A stretch of 15,412 nt of DNA from Clostridium_AD sp047624165 (GCA_047624165.1 JBLHPD010000117.1:1-15412); one strand, 5' to 3'; shown: positions 1 through 7,200, counted from the stretch's first letter. The notes: generated from the sequence alone by a model not told the origin. Translations and numbers: made by a program.

Positions 1-257
1 AAAAGAAATATACCGACAGGGGCATAAGAAAAATCTTAGAAAAATACTCCGCGCAAGCTGGGTTAAAAACAATGTTATCTCCTCATAAATTAAGGCATTT
101 TTTGTTTACCTGGCTAAAAAAACAAGGCATAGACGATGCTTTAATACAACCATATTCAGGTCATGAAAGCAGAAAAACCCTTGAAATATATTCAAAATTA
201 TCAATTACTGAAGCTCAAGAGGCTTATAATGAGGTAATTAACAAATTCCCAATATAA
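1..257 (+). CDS. Tyrosine recombinase, C-terminal part (copy 1, cut by window edge)
   Basis: The reading frame is open from base 3 at the window edge to TAA at 255-257, so the 5' part lies outside the window and its integrity is unknown. The visible 84 residues are the catalytic end of a phage-integrase-type site-specific recombinase. They show the H-x-L-R-H box (HKLRH), the second His in YSGHES (normally LGH) and the tyrosine nucleophile in LEIYSKL. Such enzymes cut and rejoin DNA through a 3'-phosphotyrosine link. The segment is nearly identical to 3872-4128, at a constant offset of 3871 bases. The exact recombinase subfamily is inferred, not recognised; a TnpI-like resolvase of a Tn3-family element is one possibility given the Tn3 remnant nearby. 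Confidence 0.85.
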   Translation, partial: KKYTDRGIRKILEKYSAQAGLKTMLSPHKLRHFLFTWLKKQGIDDALIQPYSGHESRKTLEIYSKLSITEAQEAYNEVINKFPI

Positions 258-278
258 GGAATTGAGTTTTCAGTACAG

Positions 279-302
279 GACAGCTATGTTCTTCATACCC
301 CC
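279..302 (+). repeat. Recombinase 3'-flank block, copy 1
   Basis: The block reads GACAGCTATGTTCTTCATAC followed by CCCC and begins about 20 nt after the recombinase stop. The core GCTATGTTCTTCAT recurs after copies 2 and 3 of the recombinase and, inverted, at 6071-6106. It may be the element's end or its crossover site; this is inference. Confidence 0.8.
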
Positions 303-961
303 ATTTAAGGTGTTACATTTTATATTATCTATGAAATTATTTATTTTCGATCTATAATAAGTCTTAAACTGTTATATTGAAACAAATTTAAGGAATAATA
401 GTTGCAATAAATTTATTTTAGGTTTATTATAACATTATATTCTATTTATTTACAATAAAGTTAAATATATTTCTTATATGTTTAATTTTAGGACGAAAAT
501 TCATTATATTGTAAGTGTTTTTCCAGAAGGAAAAGTATTTTTTTGAAATCTATGAATCTACAACATAAAAGTAATATTAGAATAGCAGGTATAGCATATA
601 ATCCAAATAATAAGAACAAGCATAAAAGAATATCATAATAAAAATTTTCATTTATTTTCACCGCCTTAATTATAAAATGCTAGTTTAATAATGTAGCTGC
701 TAAATGTAAAATAATTGGTAGGCCGACTACATGTATAGAAGATATACCAGTAGTAGTTAAAAAATAGTCAAAATTAAATAATACTAATAATGTCTAAAAT
801 CATTGTTACAATAATTTCAGAATATCAATTATGTACAAGCTTCTAAAAGTTGGTATTTTGCTTTTATATAATTCTTTCAATGCATGTGTTGCTAACAAGT
901 CCGATTAAATACAAATGACGATTTATATTTAATGAAAATTAAAAATTTGGAGGTTTAATTA
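303..961. other. AT-rich gene-free stretch before the secreted-protein gene
   Basis: No convincing coding frame is visible on either strand. The only structure I can point to is a small hairpin at 519-534 (TTTTCC, loop AGAA, GGAAAA) followed by seven T at 538-544. It could end + strand transcription leaving the recombinase copy, but the stem is short and AT-rich. I do not see a convincing promoter for the gene at 962. Its ribosome-binding site GGAGGT lies at about 950-955. Confidence 0.5.
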
Positions 962-1687
962 ATGACGAGAGAAAGTAAAACATTTTTACCAGTAATTATT
1001 TCAATTGTTTTAACTCTAGGAATTACAGGACAAGTATTTGGTGCAACCAATACTTGTCCTGCCACCCAATCAATAGTAGACACTTCAATTAATTCTACAA
1101 TTAAAGCAGTACCTGCTCAAATGAAACCTGGTACAATAATTGAATATGATAAAAATATTCAACTGATTTTAGTACAAGATGGATACAAGGGTAAAGACAG
1201 TAAAGACGTTGTCCTTGATAAAACAGTAGCTTCTAAAGTACCTGCAAATGCCGTTAAAACACCATTACCTCAATCAGGTATGAAAGTGTACTATGATGGT
1301 CTAGGAGAGCCTATAAAAATAACAATTGATGGGGTAATATATTCCGATAAGACTTCTTTTGATATTAAAGCCTCAACAGCTTCTACATCATCGACTTATA
1401 CTTCACCAGCAGGTGGAGTTACATGGTATACTGATGATATTGGAATGTATGACAATACGTTAGTTTATCATGATTGTGCAACAGACATGTATTCTGATAA
1501 TTGTGCAAGAGATACACAAATAAGATTAACTTGTACATCTACCGGAAGACTAGCGTATTTTAATAAGAATGATATTGGAAATTTACAATACTATGGCCAT
1601 ATATTAGACTTACGACCAGCTGCGTTTCAAGACTATGGCTTTGATCTTTCAACTGGAGTATTTCAAGCTAGATATGTTCATAGCTAA
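962..1687 (+). CDS. Secreted protein of unknown function
   Basis: The protein has 241 residues and starts at ATG 962, seven or so bases after TTTGGAGGTTT, a good ribosome-binding site. Residues 1-28 form a Sec signal peptide: charged MTRESK, a hydrophobic core at about 8-24, and a likely cleavage near VFGA. The mature part has a beta-rich N-terminal half (about 45-130), a Ser/Thr-rich linker (about 135-150) and a Tyr/Asp/Cys-rich C-terminal domain (about 151-241). Cysteines are at 32, 172, 181 and 191. The spacing suggests extracellular disulfides, but this is inference. I do not recognise the family. It is followed by a hairpin (1717-1745) and, 440 bases on, by a lipoprotein gene. Both lie between two direct copies of a recombinase end, so they may be cargo of a mobile element. 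Confidence 0.8.
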   Translation: MTRESKTFLPVIISIVLTLGITGQVFGATNTCPATQSIVDTSINSTIKAVPAQMKPGTIIEYDKNIQLILVQDGYKGKDSKDVVLDKTVASKVPANAVKTPLPQSGMKVYYDGLGEPIKITIDGVIYSDKTSFDIKASTASTSSTYTSPAGGVTWYTDDIGMYDNTLVYHDCATDMYSDNCARDTQIRLTCTSTGRLAYFNKNDIGNLQYYGHILDLRPAAFQDYGFDLSTGVFQARYVHS

Positions 1688-1716
1688 TTAGTAACGTGAC
1701 TAAGATATGTGCTAAG

Positions 1717-1745
1717 AAAAAGAAATAAGGAATATATTTCTTTTT
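1717..1745 (+). terminator. AT-rich hairpin terminator candidate after the secreted-protein gene
   Basis: AAAAAGAAATA (1717-1727) pairs perfectly with TATTTCTTTTT (1735-1745) over a 7-nt loop, and the right arm itself provides the T-run. It lies 30 bases after the stop codon. The stem has only one G-C pair, so termination strength is doubtful. Confidence 0.45.
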
Positions 1746-1828
1746 TATCAAGTGAATTATGTAGAATTATTTTAATTAAAATAATGAGCCTAAGCACATC
1801 TGGGTTTGAAATATAATAAATGTAAAAA

Positions 1829-1885
1829 GTCGCCCTAATTTGTTAAAATTGGTTTGTAAAAACAATAAAATAACAAAAGGGTGAC
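1829..1885 (+). repeat. Imperfect inverted repeat before a truncated start
   Basis: GTCGCCCTAATTTGTTA (1829-1845) pairs with TAACAAAAGGGTGAC (1871-1885), with one mismatch and a 2-nt bulge, over a 25-nt loop. A 12-codon frame starts at ATG 1891 (MVHRLTNKILYH) and stops at once. This arrangement resembles a decayed insertion-sequence end with the first codons of its transposase, or a leader hairpin. No family can be assigned. The rest of 1746-2128 shows no gene. Confidence 0.35.
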
Positions 1886-2128
1886 TATTTATGGTACATA
1901 GATTAACAAATAAAATTCTATATCACTGATAATTTCTTAATTGTAATTACGTAAAAATTCTAAATAATGAAAAAAGTAAGGGCTTCTTACAAAAGAATTA
2001 AACAGAATGGAGAAATGCTGTATAGTAGTGTTTTGAGGTGTTTTAAATTTGAAGTCTGGCTAGAGAATATATCTTAATGATTTAATTACATACAGTAATA
2101 GAATTGAACTTATGGAGGTAAGTGCATT

Positions 2129-3211
2129 ATGTTTAAAAATATTAACTTTAAATTTGTTATTATCATGTCATTATTTTTAATATTAAGCTTTTTATCTACA
2201 GGATGTCATTCGAATAAGGTTACAGGGAGTAATATAAGTACAAAGACTGCGACTCAACTGCTAGCTATTTCCTGTTTCGAAAAAAATGCGGATATTAGTA
2301 TCTACAAACTGGATACTATAACAAAGAAGGCAGATTTACTGAAAACCCAAGCAACTCCAGGGGTTTTTATGCCTAGTATATTATCAGATGACGGTAATTT
2401 ATATTATCCTAGACTAGGTTCTGGTGGAAAATATGCGCAGTTATTCGAGTTTAATTCGATATCACAGAAAGAGGTTCAGCTTACGAGCCTAGAAAAAAAT
2501 GGTATTGTCTTAGTTGAATATTTGTATATTGATAATTCAACGTCAAAAATATTTATGCGTATTCTTAGAAAAAATCATCAGAATTCTGAAGTGGCCTCTT
2601 ATAATTTAAAAACACAAGAAATGAAGGTATTTGGAGATCAAGATAAGGATATAGAAGTTCTAAATTTTGATATATGTAAAGATAAAAAATTGGTAGCAAT
2701 TGCAACATATTCTAAAACGGAAACTTCAAATAATATGGATAAATCAAGTAAGAGCCAGCTTACTTTAGAAGCATCACAGTATAATTTAACTATATATGAT
2801 GAAGATGGAAACAAAGTTAAGGACTGTAGCCCAATGAAAGATTTTGTGAACGATATATCATTATCACCAGATGCAAAGCTCCTGCTAATCTCTATAAGTA
2901 CGGAGTGGTTAGATGACACTCATAGCAAAAAAAATATATTTTATACCCAAAATGTAGAAACGGGAGAGATAAAACAAGTATTAGAAAGCTCAGAGCAAAT
3001 CCAAGAAATTAAAAACGCAAGATTTTCAGCAGATGGGAAAGGATTTTTTTATTTAGCTACGAAAGCGGATGCAAAATCTTTCGTAAATGATGGAGGATAT
3101 ACAAAGGTGCTAAACACCGTATTTTATTATGATTTAAAAACCAATCAATCTAAAGAAATATGGAGTCCTGATAATAAAACTATTACTAATTATGTCGTAT
3201 TAGACAAATAG
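2129..3211 (+). CDS. Lipoprotein with TolB/WD40-like beta-propeller repeats
   Basis: The protein has 360 residues. ATG 2129 follows TGGAGGT at a normal distance. Residues 1-25 form a lipoprotein signal peptide with lipobox LSTGC, so Cys26 would be lipidated and the protein anchored outside the membrane. The rest contains recurring motifs of the kind seen in TolB/WD40-like propellers: SILSDDGNLYY (about 85-95), a VNDISLSPDAKLLLIS stretch (about 240-255) and ARFSADGKGFFYL (about 298-310). Such folds usually act as binding scaffolds, and no catalytic signature is visible. Lysine and serine are abundant, as in other low-GC lipoproteins. It shares its + orientation with the secreted-protein gene upstream, but the gap of over 400 bases with a hairpin argues against one operon. 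The target or partner cannot be told from sequence. Confidence 0.8.
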   Translation: MFKNINFKFVIIMSLFLILSFLSTGCHSNKVTGSNISTKTATQLLAISCFEKNADISIYKLDTITKKADLLKTQATPGVFMPSILSDDGNLYYPRLGSGGKYAQLFEFNSISQKEVQLTSLEKNGIVLVEYLYIDNSTSKIFMRILRKNHQNSEVASYNLKTQEMKVFGDQDKDIEVLNFDICKDKKLVAIATYSKTETSNNMDKSSKSQLTLEASQYNLTIYDEDGNKVKDCSPMKDFVNDISLSPDAKLLLISISTEWLDDTHSKKNIFYTQNVETGEIKQVLESSEQIQEIKNARFSADGKGFFYLATKADAKSFVNDGGYTKVLNTVFYYDLKTNQSKEIWSPDNKTITNYVVLDK

Positions 3212-3510
3212 GAGTAGAAAAATATAGCTCGGTACGGACGATATACATCTGGTTTACTACCTAACATCTATGGAGAAAAATATCATGGTATTCTGTTGGA
3301 GAAATTTTATAAATCAAATAGTTTATCTTGTATGGCAATGGTATGGTGGTATATTTATTGTTCTTTGACTTCTCTGGGAATGGAATATAGATAATGTCTT
3401 TCCAGATAAGTTTGGCCTAATAGGGGGTACAGCATCTTTTAGTGGAAAACATACTCTAACTTCTAACCTATAACCTATAGCTTCAGAATATTAATATAAT
3501 CTAAATATAG
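3212..3510. other. Gene-free stretch after the lipoprotein gene
   Basis: A frame open from 3218 to the TAA at 3392-3394 (58 codons, first ATG far inside) follows the lipoprotein stop. Its translation (for example LPNIYGEKYHGILLEKF) resembles no family I know and has no ribosome-binding site; it may be a coding remnant. At 3424-3460 lies a 37-nt sequence starting GGGGTACAGC and ending CTCTAAC. It has the G4 start and AGTGGAA interior of Tn3-type ends, but the match is weak. Confidence 0.35.
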
Positions 3511-3540
3511 TAACCCCCACATCATATTGATAGGGGGTTA
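3511..3540. repeat. Short inverted repeat TAACCCCC/GGGGGTTA
   Basis: TAACCCCC (3511-3518) pairs with GGGGGTTA (3533-3540) over a 14-nt loop. It is followed three bases later by the larger inverted repeat at 3544-3590. No T-run follows, so it is not a typical terminator. Confidence 0.5.
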
Positions 3541-3543
3541 CTT

Positions 3544-3590
3544 GTGACGATATAAAACGAAAAAGCGTCATAAAAGTTTTATATCGTCAC
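3544..3590. repeat. 15-bp perfect inverted repeat upstream of recombinase copy 2
   Basis: GTGACGATATAAAAC (3544-3558) and GTTTTATATCGTCAC (3576-3590) are perfect inverse complements. The 17-nt spacer holds a further CGTCA (3566-3570), which can pair instead with TGACG of the left arm. Recombinases of the TnpI type act at paired inverted motifs next to their gene, so this could be a binding site. The spacer is longer than a usual core, so this remains inference. Confidence 0.55.
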
Positions 3591-3634
3591 ACTTTATGTG
3601 TTTTTAAATTAAAGAAAAGGAGGTTCTTCACTAA

Positions 3635-4128
3635 AACTTTCAGGCCATGTTAATTATCAAGGTTTTGATTTATACGGGTGTTAGAGTCAGTGAATTAGTT
3701 AGCATAAAGATTAGTGATATAGATTTATTAAATTGTCAGATAAGAATAATCAAGGTAAGGGGAATAAGGATCGTGTGGTTCCTTTCCCAGAGGGATTTAA
3801 AGAGGTGCTTGGTATACATTGTAACAATAATCTGAAAAATAATGCCACATATTTATTTGAATCATCCTGGAAAAAGAAATATACCGACAGGGGTATAAGA
3901 AAAATCTTAGAAAAATACTCCGCGCAAGCTGGGTTAAAAACATTTATATCTCCTCATAAACTAAGGCATTTTTTGTTTACCTGGTTAAAAAAACAGGGTA
4001 TAGACGATGCATTGATTCAACCATATTCAGGTCATGAAAGCAGAAAAGCCCTTGAAATATATTCAAAACTATCAATTACTGAAGCTCAAGAGGCTTATGA
4101 TGAAGCGATCAATAATTTTCCAATATAA
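3635..4128 (+). pseudogene. Tyrosine recombinase, N-terminally truncated and frameshifted (copy 2)
   Basis: Two frames together spell one catalytic domain. The first (ATG 3647) gives a IIKVLIYTGVRVSELVSIKI stretch with the box I arginine. The second, entered near 3745-3755 by a -1 shift, gives GKGNKDRVVPFP (beta-strand lysine), HKLRH, YSGHES and the nucleophile Tyr in LEIYSKLSI, and ends at TAA 4126-4128. All catalytic positions are therefore present across the two frames. The N-terminal SAM-like core-binding domain is missing: an in-frame TAA at 3632-3634 closes the frame upstream. A strong ribosome-binding site (AAAGGAGG, 3615-3622) has no start codon at proper distance, as if the original start had been deleted. 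Bases 3872-4128 repeat 1-257 in direct orientation. The shift could be a sequencing error, but the truncation is real. Confidence 0.85.
3872..4128 (+). repeat. Direct repeat of 1-257
   Basis: By eye this segment differs from 1-257 at only scattered positions, mainly GLKTFIS versus GLKTMLS and a few changes near the 3' end. The two copies flank the secreted protein and lipoprotein genes in direct orientation, so homologous recombination between them would delete about 3.87 kb. Confidence 0.85.
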
Positions 4129-4131
4129 GGT

Positions 4132-4166
4132 ATTGCTTCTGGTGACAGCTATGTTCTTCATACCCC
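4132..4166 (+). repeat. Recombinase 3'-flank block, copy 2 (left arm of inverted pair)
   Basis: The 35 bases begin ATTGCTTCTGGTGACAGCTA and end CATACCCC. They are the inverse complement of 6072-6106 with one mismatch (GGTGAC versus GGTTAC). The two arms enclose the Tn3 remnant. Confidence 0.85.
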
Positions 4167-4286
4167 GAAAAGGTGGAATAGGCAAATTACTCATTCGATA
4201 GTATCAGAAGTATAGCCAAATCCAGAATGATTGCCTATGTTTGTCTTTCAAAACATGTAGTCACCATTTGAAATATGTCATAAGTA

Positions 4287-4324
4287 GGGGTCTGTGTAGT
4301 AATGGAACAGAAAATTACAACAAA
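4287..4324 (+). repeat. Tn3-family terminal inverted repeat
   Basis: The sequence starts GGGGTCTG, has TGGAAC in the middle and an A-rich GAAAATTAC inner part, over 38 bases. It aligns position by position with the 38-bp Tn3 end as I recall it (GGGGTCTG...TGGAAC...). It lies 45 bases beyond the transposase stop and points inward, as expected for the tnpA-proximal end. The partner end is not present in the window. Confidence 0.75.
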
Positions 4325-4368
4325 ACCCCATTTATTTACAATTATTTAAATTCTAATATTTTGCTCAA

Positions 4369-6105
4369 TTAATTAAAATCATTTTGACTTTCTAAATCAA
4401 CCAGTGGTCTTAACTTACCACCATCAATTGCTTCTGAAATTTCAAATGAGTACTTACCCATTATGTTGATGTGGTCATATCCTAATGCTGATAATCTTTG
4501 AATTTCGTTATCTTTTACTACTGCACCAGATGCTCTAAGTTTTTCAATAGATTCTTGCATATACCTTGTATTCCACACAATAATAGCATTTACTACAAAA
4601 CCTAATGCATCAAGTTGATCTTCTTGACCTTCACGATAAGATTGATATAATTGACCTTTTTTACCGTAAAAAACTGATCTAGCAACGTTATGGCGAGATT
4701 CACCACGATTTAATTGCGTTAATATTTTACGCTGATAATCTTCAATATCAATATATGAAAGCAAATGTTGAGTCTTATAAATACGACCTACTTCTCCAAA
4801 TGCACGCCCCAACATTGTAATTTTATTTCCACGTTTAAAAGTAGGAATAAGCTGTGCTGGGTTAACTTTTCCAGTCTTTAAAGACCCTACTACTTTCAAT
4901 ATATCCTCCCAGTAACGAATGATCAAATCTATACGTATCTTATTTTTTGAGATGTTGTTTAAAACTCCATAATCAGCTGATGAATCTATTCTCCAAAACT
5001 TTGTATTACCTATATCAGCAATACGTGGACTAAATAGATATCCAAGTAACCCAAATAAACCAAAAATAATATTGCTATACCCTGCTGTATCTGTCATTAC
5101 TTCTTTAATATTCAAAACTGTATCATGCTCTAAAATACCTTGTAAAAGATAAAGAGAATCTCTTATAGTGCCCGGAATAACTATAGCATTAAAACCAGTA
5201 AATTGGTCACTTACAAAGTTATAATATGTAACACCTCGACCAACTCCAAAGTACTTAGAGTTATGTCTTGAGTTTATACTTTTAGGGGGAGTTACAAATC
5301 TAAGGCCATCAGCTGAAGCAACTTCTCCACCACCCCACTTTTGTGCTAAATCCAATTTTGAATTAAACTCGACTAATATATCATTAGCTTTTTTTATTGT
5401 TTCAGAACGAAAATGATTTTGATTTACCCATGTTAATCTGTCATATTCTAGGGCCTGCATACCTGGCTGAACAACTGGTTTAAGACCTATATTACAAGCC
5501 CTAGAAATAAGGAGTGCACAAATACTTATATGTAAATCGTTTAATTTAGAATTTCCCTCACTTATATGAGTAAACGCTTCGGTGAAGTTGGTCCAGCTAT
5601 TAACTTCTAAAACCAATTCTGGTAAGTCTATATGAGGAATACTTAATTGAACACTTTTCCTTAGCCATTTTAAAGACTCTGATTCTGGTAAACGGTCAAG
5701 AGGCGTTACAATAAGTCTATCATGCCCATCGAAAGTTTCAATACGAGCATTTGGATTGTCAGGCCATCGATTAGCAACTTCTTTGTATAGGCTATCAAGT
5801 TCTTTTGATAATGAGTTAATTTTTTCTTCAGAGATCATTGGCAAATTAAGTGTTCTTAGAATATTTGGTTTTATTGCTTTCCATTCATCGCCTTGCAAAA
5901 GTTGAGCTCTAGGATCCCCATAACGATAACTGCATTCAATGAATATATCACAATTTTTTAATGCTTCAAGGACTTTCTCAACAACCCAAAATGTATACGC
6001 ACAAGGATTTATTTTGTTGGTTGATGATTTTACAACTAAATTTTTCCATGATGCTGTAATCCTATCTAATGGGGGTATGAAGAACATAGCTGTAACCAGA
6101 AGCAA
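4369..6105 (-). pseudogene. tnpA: Tn3-family transposase TnpA, N-terminally truncated
   Basis: The 578-residue frame ends at TAA 4369-4371. The DDE catalytic triad of Tn3-family transposases is intact: Asp266 (ASADGLRF), Asp339 (VMTDTAGYSNIIFG) and Glu469 (LNRGESRH). The spacings of 73 and 130 are what the family shows. Other family landmarks are FIECSYRYGDP (about 55-65) and VFYGKKGQLYQSYREGQEDQ (about 478-497). Full-length family members have near 1000 residues, so about 400 N-terminal residues, including terminal-repeat-binding regions, are gone. Homology begins at PPLDRITASW. Everything before it is the inverted copy of the recombinase flank block, which reads in frame as VTAMFFIPP. The only start codons are TTG 6105 or ATG 6087, both inside the foreign block and without a clear ribosome-binding site. 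The remnant is probably not functional alone. Confidence 0.93.
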
Positions 6106-6106
6106 T
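6071..6106 (-). repeat. Recombinase 3'-flank block, inverted copy at the tnpA breakpoint
   Basis: On the minus strand this reads ATTGCTTCTGGTTACAGCTA and ends CATACCCCC. It matches 4132-4166 in inverted orientation with one mismatch. The recombinase coding sequence itself is not found on its far side, so only the flank block was carried here. Confidence 0.85.
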
Positions 6107-6303
6107 AGAACATTTCTAATTTCCCATATATGAAAGTTCCGAATCTCATTTTGGAACTTGAACTTAGGTGTATTTAAAGCATTTTATTGAGTATTTTAGA
6201 TGCATATGGTAAGCTAATCTTAAAAAAAAATTACTGCTATTGACATTAAAGTAACTTTTTGAGAATGCCTTATAATTATTTTATATAGGCTCTATAAAAT
6301 AAT

Positions 6304-6429
6304 TTAGATGATAAGATAAAATCATATTCAGGTCACGAAAACAGAGAAACTCTTGCTATCTATTTAATTTTAACAATTAACGAAGCCCACAAGGTTTATA
6401 ATGAAGTATTTATCAACTTTCTAATATAA
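6304..6429 (+). pseudogene. Tyrosine recombinase C-terminal fragment (copy 3, decayed)
   Basis: In frame from about 6304 to TAA 6427-6429 the translation reads LDDKIKSYSGHENRETLAIY and then LILTINEAHKVYNEVFINFLI. This aligns with the last 42 residues of copies 1 and 2 (DDALIQPYSGHESRKTLEIY...). It keeps the second His and the nucleophile Tyr but lacks everything upstream. It is more diverged than the other two copies, so it is the oldest or least constrained of the three. It has no start codon or ribosome-binding site and is followed by the shared flank block at 6446-6462. Confidence 0.8.
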
Positions 6430-6445
6430 GATGTTACTTCTAGTT

Positions 6446-6462
6446 GCAGCTATGTTCTTCAT
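6446..6462 (+). repeat. Recombinase 3'-flank block, copy 3
   Basis: GCAGCTATGTTCTTCAT again follows a recombinase stop, here by 17 bases. The match ends at CAT: the CCCC seen in the other copies is replaced by GGGCC. Confidence 0.75.
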
Positions 6463-6750
6463 GGGCCTATACGTGAGGTTTTTTCCTATGCTTAATTCTA
6501 TGTGAAAGTTTTGAATTCTTTGCTCCTAGTCAGGATCTATGGTGCTTTTTATCAAAACCTTAACTTCATATTGAGAGTAGCGGAAATCGCAGTAACTACA
6601 ATATGTTCTACTATAGATAATTGTCCAATGTCAGCGCATAAGCAAAGAGAGGGCTTAATGCCACCCTCTATACTTGAATTAAATTTAATTAATGCTTATA
6701 TAGTGGGACTATTCTAACAAATCCTTGTATTTTGTTTGGTATAGTTCTAT
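6463..6750. other. Stretch without a recognisable gene
   Basis: A GTG-initiated frame (6502-6717, +) has no ribosome-binding site. A minus-strand frame through 6550-6700 reads SIEGGIKPSLCLCADIGQ and then LSIVEHIVVTAISATLNM, with no start or recognised family. A short hairpin AGAGGG/CCCTCT lies near 6648-6670. I see nothing that can be called a gene. Confidence 0.4.
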
Positions 6751-7082
6751 CTATTTATTATATTTGAATTGTTCCTGGCTTAACTTATTGTTCAGGTCCT
6801 CTTTAATTTCTGCTACTGCTAATTTAATGTTTAATGCACTTTCTTTCTTTAGTTGCTCCAAGTCCTTCAGATGCTCCTGTGGTAACTTCTCAAGGCTCTT
6901 ATTTGATTGGGAAATATAATATCCTTATCTTTAATACTATTGCTTAAATCAAGGCTCCTGGCCTGTAAATCTGCAAGTAGCTTCTTATACTCTTCAAGTT
7001 CAACGTTGAATTGCTTATATTCTGCTACAATACTTAACAAATCATCATTCCTGCCATCCCCTATTTGGGGTAAGGCAACCAT
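6751..7082 (-). pseudogene. Frameshifted coiled-coil protein gene, unknown family
   Basis: The minus strand reads from ATG 7080-7082 (MVALPQIGDGRNDDLLSIVA) through a Leu/Glu/Lys-rich stretch to about DIIFPNQ. It then continues in another frame as KSLEKLPQEHLKDLEQLKKE and on to LNNKLSQEQFKYNK, with stop at 6751-6753. A single missing base near 6901-6905 explains the break and would restore about 110 residues. Both halves show heptad-like Leu/Ile/Val spacing and strong charge, hence a coiled coil, and the matching style on both sides of the shift supports one former gene. No ribosome-binding site precedes the ATG, which lies inside the right-hand part of a 13-bp inverted repeat. I do not recognise the family. 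Confidence 0.6.
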
Positions 7083-7106
7083 TTGTACGAATCGTTGCCT
7101 TACCCC
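7067..7106. repeat. 13-bp perfect inverted repeat
   Basis: GGGGTAAGGCAAC (7067-7079) pairs with GTTGCCTTACCCC (7094-7106) over a 14-nt loop. The left arm overlaps the first codons of the coiled-coil remnant, so it could act on that gene's transcription or translation. There is no T-run on either side. Confidence 0.7.
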
Positions 7107-7200
7107 ATATTATGTCACAAGGGGTTAAGGGCAATAGCCCTTTTTTAATACTATTTTCTAGGAGGTTATTTTTACAGTAGTCGTTGCCGTACCCCTTATT
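7092..7200 (+). repeat. 20-nt direct repeats flanking a terminator and an orphan ribosome-binding site
   Basis: TCGTTGCCTTACCCCATATT (7092-7111) and TCGTTGCCGTACCCCTTATT (7181-7200) agree at 18 of 20 positions. The 69 bases between them hold a hairpin terminator (7127-7146) and TAGGAGGT (about 7160-7166), which has no start codon at a useful distance. Confidence 0.65.
7127..7146 (+). terminator. Rho-independent terminator
   Basis: AAGGGC (7127-7132), loop AATA, GCCCTT (7137-7142), then further T to 7146. This is a classic small terminator for + strand transcription. No intact + strand gene ends just before it, so it may serve a lost gene or antisense transcript. Confidence 0.6.

Noticed and set aside
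3622..3629. GTTCTTCA near the truncation of recombinase copy 2 as another crossover block
   Set aside because: Only eight bases match, which is expected by chance in a window of this size and composition.
3424..4324. 3424-3460 and 4287-4324 as the two ends of one Tn3 element
   Set aside because: They have the same orientation, whereas Tn3 ends must be inverted, and tnpA lies outside the interval.
6502..6717. 71-codon + strand ORF
   Set aside because: GTG start without a ribosome-binding site, no recognisable motif, and a competing minus frame.
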